Assembly: GCA_000320545.1 (NCBI GenBank) | Contig: ADNK01001404.1 | Coordinates: forward strand, 1 to 41,525 | Direction: 5' to 3' | Source: Bigelowiella natans CCMP2755 | Lineage: Eukaryota; Cercozoa; Chlorarachniophyceae | DNA length: 41,525 nucleotides | In this document: in pieces, positions 33,585 through 41,525 of the stretch | Numbering within the stretch: position 1 is the first letter of the stretch | Layout of the letters: every line of letters starts with the position of its first letter | Program-made: the position numbers and the translations under genes | The notes under the pieces: model-generated | Told to the model about the DNA's origin: nothing | The model's input: the letters and a program-made list of their open reading frames with translations, nothing else | Database searches by the model: none

Positions 33585-35039
33585 AACTACTGGCAGATGG
33601 AATTTCTTTGATGTATTCCTATTTTTCAACACATCTTCATTGTTTCGCAAATGCATTCAGAGGCCAAGCGCCTTTTACCTTGCTACCTATTCTGATTGAT
33701 GAATTATCACCGATCTACTATTAGAAACCTTCAAAGGGCCTATACGACTGAGGGTTGCGAGCAAATGTGATTAGAATGCTCAGCAAGGATGTCCTTTTAC
33801 AGTGTCTAATCAACTGTCAAGAACATGAAAGCTTTCACGCGAAACCCTGGACCGTTACGTATTCCTGTATACCTTGTGAATGAGAAGTGGTGCATCCTGT
33901 TTGAATTGATTTTCTCGTGTGGTTTCGAATAGCGTGGGCACAGCGCATTGTGTCGAGAGCAGCGAAGGAATCCTCGATCTTTGCTGCAGCCACGCATAAA
34001 AATACGGCACATTCAATCGAGTATGAAATGGGCTGCTCTGCTGCCGCGACTACAAGGGTAAGCAGGATGAATGTACATTGGGAGTGTGGAAGCCTGACTT
34101 AATTTAGAATCTTGATAAGTAGTCACGCTATGCATCATCAGCATTGCTCTTCTACGTATTGTAGTGACTGTGCACATCGCGCGAGGCAGACTAACCGGCA
34201 ACCACCAAATGCAAAGCTACATGTGCAGGGCCCTCATTGCATTGTAATATACACGCATAGAGAGACATGTATATAGTTGATAAAGGTCACGCATACTACA
34301 TAAGATCGCATGAGAACGTATCTAGCGTGAGCAGAGATATACATCTGCGATCCACGATCAGCGCTGCGAGATCGAGCCGCGAGGCAATTTTACGCGTGCA
34401 GCATCTGGCTGCTACGCGACTATCATGACACATATCTGAGTAATGGAAACGATGTTCTTACATGAACAATAATGCGATATTGACCAATCATTGCCTATTA
34501 TTACTATCATTAGTATTTCTTAGACTCACTCCTATACATCCGAGTGCCATTTGTGCACCAGGTATCTTGACAAAACGTAGAAAGTCGTGTTTTAAGAAAC
34601 GGGGGGGGGGTCCAAGCTCCAAATGACGCACACGTGCGTTCGCGTTTACACGTGTGGGTGATGCTGTTATTATTATTATAATTACTACTATTTTATATAT
34701 CTCTGTGATGGAGTCATTCGTTTGGATTCTTGGTCACAGTGCTATCCGTGAGGTGGAGATCGGATCATCACACACTGCGATTGTTATCACCGTGACGATT
34801 TTGTGCTCAAGTTGCTGTTTTTCTTGCAACCTTTTGCAACCTTCTCGAATGAGGCAGCGGGTCAGAGCGACGCTATCTTCCTCCTCCTCTTCCTTCTATT
34901 GATATTAAACTGCTACTTCTACTACCGCTACTACAACTACTGTTGTTCTAATTCGTAACCATCCTCGTCCTCTCCCCATAATCCACGAACACCTTGTTTT
35001 CTCCTCCACATGGGAAGGAAATGGAAATGCAGCGCCACT
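33585..35039. other. Convergent spacer, nothing recognised
   Basis: This lies between the 3' ends of the DUF3253-like gene and the aminotransferase. It holds a short G run near 34602 and AT-rich patches. No exon, RNA gene or CATGCTAGCATG palindrome was found. Confidence 0.5.
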
Positions 35040-35348
35040 CTACTTGCTGCTTGCAAGGGCGGGTTCAGCATGTGGATGGTCTTCGTGGAGATGCTTCCCT
35101 TCCCCCCTTTCCTCCCCTTTCTCCATCACTATCAACTTGTTCTCGTAATCTCTTAGCTCGTGGCCGAGCTGGCGGAACTGCTCGTTGGCTCTCTCGAGCA
35201 CCTCATCGCTCTTACAGAATGCGAGGCGAATTAGGCAGGGCGGCTCAAGCTCCCCGTCGTCGGGCTGACCGAAGAATGGCGACCCAGGTATTGTGATGAT
35301 ATTGTGCTTCTCACCTAGCCATCTGATGATGATGAAGATGAGGAGGAT

Positions 35349-35391
<43 letters not shown>

Positions 35392-36374
35392 TGTGTGTGT
35401 GTGCGGTCACAGTGTGTCGCGCTGGATGTGCTCATTTCTCTTTCTTCCTCGTTATTTTATCATTTCTAAATGCATTTCTGCTGTATATGATGGTGAAGAT
35501 AATGATAATGATGATGACGACGACGACGACGACGACGATGAGGACGAGGGCATGGTGTGCCTATAGAGGGAATAAATACACTACAGCAGCATGATAGGCA
35601 CCACCTGCAAAGAGCAAAATCGACAGGACGCTCGTCCGCCTCTGCTGCATCCAAATAGCTTTGAGGCACGAGGGGAAGCAAACGACGCGCATCAGCCATG
35701 ACAAAGAACCCCCCTGTCCCCTCCGTTGGTTTGAGCCCTGCCTCCTCCATGCCGGACAACAGCATCGTCCTCTTTGAAGCATACATCTCGCGCAGCCAGC
35801 TGTAGTAGCTGTCGTGTCCTTTGTAAGGATCGTCCGCCTCCTAGGAAAGGAGGAGGCAAGGGGAGTAAGAGAGCGAGAGAGAGAGGGGGGGGGGGGGGGG
35901 GGGAGAAGAAGCAGACGTGGGGAGCGGCAAGAATGAATTAGTTGTTGAAAATAGAGTTCTCTTTCCAATATCCCCAAATTGTGGGGCCAAGCCTCCCTCC
36001 CTCCCTCGTTTATCATCTTTCTCTAACGGTGCTCATATCCCCTCCATCGCCCTTCACTCAACCTGGAGGACTTGAGAAAGTGCGTGCTGCATGGGAGACG
36101 GCGCACAGAACTGGACAAGGGGCAGTAACGAATGCACACGTGCGACGAAATCCCTCGGCCCGACAAGCCATCCAACCTGCAATGGAGAGAAGCGCTGATC
36201 GGTGCTATTCTGTGTCGCATAGATGTTGTATGGAGGGTTTCGAGTCCCTGTGCATGAGTGCGGACTGCGTGTTGCTGATCCGCTGATTCTTAACGATTTC
36301 ATCACGCCGGAAACACTGACAGCGTTGTCTCCTGCGAAGCGGCAAGAGCGACAAGAGCAAAAGGTGCCGCATAT

Positions 36375-36409
<35 letters not shown>

Positions 36410-36832
36410 TACACACATTGTACCTGCCAGCCGGTGATGCTGAACGTCTTCCCAGCGCTTGAGCAAGTCACAGTGCGGTCCCACATCCCCTTTGGATTAG
36501 TAGCAGTTAAAAATATATATATGATATGATGTGAGGAGATCTGATCATTTGTGTAGCCTCCCCTTCCTCCTTTTCCCCTTCGTAATCTCTCAACTATTGA
36601 GAATTGTTATTACATCGAGGGCGGCAAAATGGACGTGCTCTGGCGGAGTGGTAGACGAAGAAGAAGAAGACGATGATGATGACGATGACGATGGCGACGA
36701 CGCTTCTTCAACTGTTTTTTTCTCTCCTCGGTCCCCTTCAGGAGTGTTGATGATGTACTTATAAACTTCATCTGATATAACCGACAAGTGGGGATGCCTC
36801 CTCACGATGTCAGCAATTCCCTGATGGGAGAT

Positions 36833-36879
<47 letters not shown>

Positions 36880-37258
36880 ATAAGAAGGTTCAGCAATTAC
36901 GCACAGTCATCTTATGCAACCATCATCATCATCATCATTATCCTAACCGTCCTCCAATCTCTGCATTTGAGGTGGCTGAATACTATCAATTCATATTGAT
37001 GTGATTAAGACTTTGTAGCCGCTCTCAGGCAATCAAAAGCCTCAACATCGATCATCAACGGCAAATATGATTGAAATGACAACTGTAATTATAATTAGTA
37101 CCGACCTCCATCTCTTCCCTGTTGAATACTTTCCCCGTCGGGTTGTGAGGCGTGTTGAGAATAAGCACGCGTGTCCTTTTTAGCGGTGATATGCATTTAT
37201 GAGCCACTAGGATGATCGGTGTTACATTACAAAGCCAATAAATACACGTAAATATAGA

Positions 37259-37321
<63 letters not shown>

Positions 37322-37966
37322 ATGATCTTCTTAAATCGTCATGAGTGAATGAACTACTTACTTAGGAGTGATAGCTGCCTCCAGCTTGTTTAGATCGAGC
37401 ACCCCATTGGACCGGCTGAGCGATAGCGGAACTGCCACAGGCACACCTTCGGACATCTTGACCTGTCCCAAATACAACTCGAAAAAGGGCTCGAGAAGGA
37501 GGACCTGAGGGGAGGGGATAGGAATGTTTTGTTAGGATTAAGCTAGACATTGAGCTTGATGATGAAGATTGCATCCAAGAGGATGAGGAAGAGGAGGAGG
37601 AGGAAGAAGAAGAAGAAGAAGAAAAGGGGGGTGATGAGTTCTCCGGAGTGAATGAGCGATAACCTCGTCGCCTGGTTCGATTAAGGCCGTGAGAGATAGA
37701 TAAAGAGCCTGGCTACAGCCAACCGTAATAGCAATTTCGGACATTGCATCCACTTCTCGCTGGAAATGGGTTGAGTAGCGGTCTGCTAGGATCTAAATAT
37801 GAGAGGAAAGGGGGAGAGGGGGAGGGGGAGGACAAAAATTCTTTTAGTGCCAGCAGAATAGGTATCTGTTGCTTCAATCATAACCCCACTAATCCCTTGC
37901 ATTCGCCCGAAAAACTCGGGGAGGGGGAGAATGATAATAATAAAAATAAAAATGAGAAGAGGAAGA

Positions 37967-37997
<31 letters not shown>

Positions 37998-38874
37998 TAC
38001 CGCAGTACCTCAACGAGCTCTGGGTGTCCCTGCGTTCTAGTGTACTGGTTGTAGCCCAGCCGAATGGCCTGTTCCGCTGCCTTTGTCACGAATTCTGGGG
38101 GCTGCCAATCGGGATACCCCTGTCCTAGGTTCACCACGTCCGGTAATGAAGCCGCAAGGGAACCCATCTCCTGCCACACAGTTTGCTTCTTCTTCTTACC
38201 AAGCCGCCGCCCGACGGGGTTGGAGCCTGACACGAGGCTATCGATACTACCACTGGTACTAGTTTCTGAGGGGGCCGAGAACACGCGCCTGCACCTGCGC
38301 CTCCTGCGTCTCGTTATAGCGCCTTTAAATCCGACTCCGTTGCCAGTTGTCGGTAGAGGGAATGATGACCTCACTGATGTCCTCGATGGCCATGAAGGTG
38401 GTTCAGACACTGGTTCTACCACATTTATTGTCCTGTGCTGGAGAGTACGGCCCGGTGACGTGTAAGTCCTTTTCACAGTGAATAATAATTTTAGGAAAAA
38501 GCAGAAATTTGAATGAATGCAGGCTTGGGTTCCGGAGTTCATCAAGTTGGCTCGTTTCCACGGGTGTGACACTCTCCCCTCACCACCTCTCAAAGAGCAT
38601 CAACAACACTAGATAATAAAGTTTAAAAAATTTTCAAGTTCTACGTCAAGTAAAAAGTAGGTGTACGACACCCTCCAGACCACGTCGACGACCTTGTAAT
38701 CATTGCAGTAAGGTTGCTTTTCGAATGCCTCACGACGGTCGCCATTACCCAGGAAAACATAACCAGAGCCCCAAGAATCATCACACGGACTGTGATGCGT
38801 CTGTCCCGGTGAATCCTGGGATAGGTCGGGAAGGAGGGCTCTGAGTGGTAGAGGGGAGGCGAGTTGGAAGCCAT
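35040..38874 (-). CDS. PLP aminotransferase, KAT/glutamine transaminase K/cysteine-S-conjugate beta-lyase type, with N-terminal anchor
   Basis: Ten exons: 38693-38874, 38009-38468, 37664-37792, 37362-37504, 37106-37175, 36614-36820, 36424-36489, 36063-36176, 35605-35840 and 35040-35322. They give 629 residues, against about 420 for human KYAT1. The class-I fold core is clear: VVNLGQGYPDWQPPEFV, LGYNQYTRTQGHPELVE, LILNTPHNPTGKVF (313-321), the PLP aspartate in SDEVYK (345-349), the Schiff-base lysine K411 in SSAGKTFSITGWQVGW, and IPGSPFF/LIRLAFCK at the C-end. Family members transaminate kynurenine, glutamine or aromatic amino acids and can cleave cysteine S-conjugates; the substrate here is unknown. 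Residues 31-48 form a hydrophobic anchor (VMILGALVMFSWVMATVV) after a basic stretch. About 100 Ser/Arg-rich residues follow before the enzyme core. This suggests ER/Golgi anchoring or plastid-type bipartite targeting. Poly-Ser (372-384) is inserted after the DEVY motif. The tail past about 600 is Glu/His-rich. Confidence 0.9.
35350..35391. repeat. (GT)n microsatellite in intron
   Basis: GT tract in the last intron of the aminotransferase. A (GA/TGA/CGA) stretch follows at 35495-35540. Confidence 0.95.
36376..36878. repeat. (CA)n and (GA)n microsatellites in introns
   Basis: CA tract at about 36379-36405 just 3' (sense) of the exon ending at 36424. GA tract at about 36836-36877 just before the exon starting at 36820. 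Confidence 0.9.
37257..37318. repeat. (TA)n(GT)n compound microsatellite
   Basis: A TA tract runs directly into a GT tract in the aminotransferase intron between 37175 and 37362. Confidence 0.95.
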
Positions 38875-40395
38875 TGTTTCTGAAAAATACCGGGAGTCGA
38901 CCGGGGGATTTTCCCTCCAAAGGCCCTACTAATTACCCCTAAAATCTATCTTTTTCCATGACGCACCATCGAATTGTAGTCCTTTCATGTCGTCGCGTTA
39001 GGCCCCTATGTTTGCTCCTGCAACAAACAGATGCGACATCTATTTGGACGACAAAAGCGATGGATTTTCGATGGCTGTTGAGGATGCCAACGCGGGTGCT
39101 GACAAATCCTCGCAATGATTTTTGTTGACCTCGCCGTGGTAGCTTGAGGCACCTACCTTTGTGTAGTTTATGCTAGTCATTTATGCACATTGAATGTTGG
39201 TAATTTCAAAAAGTCATTGCATTGCATTGAGACGCTGCTGCATGCACACGCGCTTGTCTCCCGTGTGGTTCTTGCGCAAGTGTGGATTTGCATCAATGCT
39301 TTGTTTCATGTTCAATGTTCAATGAGGATGGCAAGCTGTTCGCGGTTGATGATGATTCACTCGTTTCTTGCATCCTTTCTTTCACTGAAACTTGTGGATG
39401 AGTGTCGGGATTTGAAGAGAACGGAAGAAACTGCAACTGCCTGACATGCTGCTGACCCGTGGACTCCAGGTGTGTGGCTGTTGGTGCAGCTGTTTGTGAC
39501 ACGTTGGGGATAGTGAACTGTTTGTGGTTGATGGGGCGGGTTGCAAGCTCACAATGTGGCAATGATTGGCGTTGGCACACTTTGAAGTCCAGCCAGGCAG
39601 TCACGTGCGTGGTCGTGCCAGCGTGTCACACACGAACACACACGAACGCCAACACAACCACTGCAACACCACACCAAAACAGCACGACACCGTGCTCTGG
39701 TGCTGGTGTGTGTGCTAGCGTTGCATCGCGCTTTGTTTCGGTGTGCTTTTGTTGCACATCGCGCGCAACCCGCTGCTGGATTTTTTCAGATTCACTCTGC
39801 TCTGGAGCTTGCACACACCCCAAATGTTTCCAGACTGCGCGCTCATCTAGCCATGCTGGCATGCATCACACCTCTGATCACAGTCTGAGATGGACACGAT
39901 GAAAAGATTGCATCGCGTCAAGATGTCGGCGCTGCTGGCAGCCGGGCATTCTTGTGTTGTAAGCATGCACGACAACAGGTGTAGCATTAGGTTACCAAAG
40001 ATTAGAAACTGGAGCAAATCAAATTCTCGTGCTAGTAGCTTGTACAGGTCGACGATTCTGCGGCAAGATTCACAATGAATCTAAATGCTTCCCGAGAGAA
40101 GTTCCTTTTCAGCTTCCGCTCTACGTTTCAGGACGGATGAATTGTGCACTTTGCATTCGTGGGCGTTTTTCTGGGTCCAATCTTTCAAGATTTCATCGAA
40201 GTCGGGTCTATAATACTCCTATTACCAGGATCACACAAAAAAAGTTAATGGTCTACATTAGATGTCATTCTATAGGTTGCGAGCATGAAAAATCGGGAAA
40301 AGAAACTCGTAAGCATCGTCGTTGTTCGTTGAGTCTATCCTGATCTGTGTAACATGCCCATCATTTCATCATCATCAACGCAATGAGCAGGAATA
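38875..40395. other. Spacer, no supported gene
   Basis: This lies between the aminotransferase start and the 3' end of the next minus-strand gene. It is rich in TTGCAT/TGTG words, with one imperfect palindrome (CATGCTGGCATG, 39852-39863). Open frames here lack splice support and protein-like composition. Confidence 0.5.
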
Positions 40396-41191
40396 TCAAC
40401 AACAACAGCAACTACAACAGTTGTTGACCCTCTTCTTCCCTGCGACAAAGAGAGATCCATCATACTTCCATCCAAGTGGCAGAGGGGGGGTATGAATACT
40501 CTTGCTGCGAATTTTCCCCTTCAGCTCCTTTGACATCGACTCGATACTAACGGCGTGACGCAGCTCCCCAACCCCCTTTGATATGATCTGGGCGATCTTG
40601 CCTCGAAGTTCTCCATCGTCATCAGCATCTGGAGCGAGCATGAAGAGCACCTGCGCCCTCTCCCCTTTTGCAATAGTGTCAGCAGCGCTCACGACGTGAT
40701 ATTTCACCTGATTACACACAGAAAGCGCCTCAGTTAATTTTGTGAAAGACAGATTAAAAACCTGATACATGAGGCGCATTGATCATCACCCTATTGCCTC
40801 TCGAGTCGCTAGCTCCGGTCGCATCGTCTTTGCTTTCTCCCCCGCCTATTGTGAGATAGACCCGCTTCTCCTCCTCAGAGAGCGCGGCAAAGTAGCAGCG
40901 ATGTTTGCCGTATATTAGCTTGACGTGACTGTCCCCACCCTCTTGTCCTTGTCCTTTGCAGGATCGATCCTTCTCACCAGAGGTCTTTCTCGTCTCTTTT
41001 TCATCGCTATCTTTGTGAGCAACGGACGATTTGGTTGCGGCACGGCGGCAAATAAGGCTAATATCCAGAAGCTGATTATGTTGTAGTAAGCAGTAGTGTT
41101 TTAGTTGTGAGGGAAGGATGAGGCAAAGCAGCAGCAGCAAACAACGCTCTTCCTACGTTTCTTCATTGCTAATAATAAATTTAGCATATCA

Positions 41192-41255
<64 letters not shown>

Positions 41256-41430
41256 AGAGAGCTAAAGATATCTTTGACCTTGCCCTTGAGAGCTCGCATT
41301 AGTTCCTCGACCGCGCCCACCATCTGCTCAGAATAGAAATTTTTGCCACGGATACAGACAGATAGGGAATATGATGAGCCAAAAGAAGAGAGGGGAGGTA
41401 AAATATACATTAACAGTGATCATCACACAC

Positions 41431-41469
<39 letters not shown>

Positions 41470-41525
41470 CGTTTAAGTGAGGAAGTAAAATCCTACATCG
41501 GCGCGAAAGAAACTCGTATTATCCT
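40396..41525 (-). CDS. Unrecognised protein, 3' portion (5' end outside window)
   Basis: Exons 41497->41525 (tentative), 41279-41323, 40769-41071 and 40396-40707 join in phase to about 229 codons. Visible segments are MVGAVEELMRALKGK, a charged spacer (KDSDEKETRKTSGEKDRSCK), a beta-like stretch (KLIYGKHRCYFAALSEEEKR, VYLTIGGG), VKYHVVSAADTIAKGERAQV, an acidic loop (APDADDDGEL) and a late GWKYDGSLFVAGKK. The frame ends in a short Cys run encoded by a GTT repeat, then TGA. Alternation of strands and helices suggests a folded domain rather than coiled coil. I do not recognise the family. The ATG at 41323 directly follows a CAG acceptor and could also be the start. Confidence 0.6.
41192..41252. 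repeat. (GT)n(GA)n microsatellite in intron
   Basis: GT tract then GA tract in the intron between 41071 and 41279. A second GT tract at about 41433-41466 lies in the next intron. Confidence 0.95.

Noticed and set aside
40029-40343. 104-codon plus-strand ORF upstream of the right-edge gene
   Set aside because: It opposes the neighbouring gene's 3' end and has no splice support, domain or repeat evidence.

Overview
This is nuclear DNA from an intron-rich eukaryote. Every recognisable protein is eukaryotic: proteasome lid subunit Rpn6, Beclin-1/Atg6, a telobox-Myb TRF-like protein and a kynurenine-type aminotransferase. The genes are cut into many short exons (2 to 18 in the models below) by mostly GT-AG introns, usually about 45-350 bp. 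Codons can be joined across these introns with consistent phase. Exon use and composition (mid GC, very many CA, GA, TA and trinucleotide microsatellites) suggest a unicellular alga or other protist. I cannot fix the lineage from sequence alone. No rRNA, tRNA, CRISPR array, transposase or viral gene was seen.

Layout, left to right. (A) minus, <113-4960: 5' part (18 exons, 605 codons) of an acidic then coiled-coil protein. Its N-terminus alternates motifs resembling the AP-4 appendage-binding motifs of tepsin. (B) minus, 5425-5811: weak candidate for a small CxxC...CxxC protein. (C) plus, 5822-8971: Rpn6/PSMD11, complete in 12 exons. (D) 8972-10804: gene-poor, rich in CTAG/GCATGC palindromes. 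(E) minus, 10805-19818: giant coiled-coil protein (about 2,190 codons, 17 exons) with a Tudor/SH3-like patch near the C-terminus and two reading-frame discontinuities. (F) minus, 20139-20552: two-exon gene for a 72-residue protein. (G) plus, 21568-23377: eight-exon gene for a single-pass membrane protein. (H) minus, 24280 to about 27894: TRF-like telomere-repeat-binding protein. (I) plus, 28204-31758: Beclin-1, head-to-head with H. (J) plus, 32986-33584: small basic protein with a DUF3253-like C-terminal half. (K) minus, 35040-38874: PLP aminotransferase of the KAT/GTK/CCBL type with an N-terminal membrane anchor. (L) minus, 40396->41525: 3' part of an unrecognised gene.

The genes do not form a pathway; this is an ordinary mixed chromosomal neighbourhood (proteolysis, autophagy, telomere binding, amino-acid metabolism, coiled-coil scaffolds). 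The points most worth following are: the protein with repeated AP-4-ear-like motifs; the metazoan-style TRFH-linker-Myb layout of the TRF-like gene; a 12-bp perfect palindrome (CATGCTAGCATG) found five times, always in gene-poor spacers; and a pair of near-identical hairpins downstream of Beclin.

All gene models were assembled by eye from splice-site phase and reading frame. Exon ends are exact where stated but untested by transcripts.
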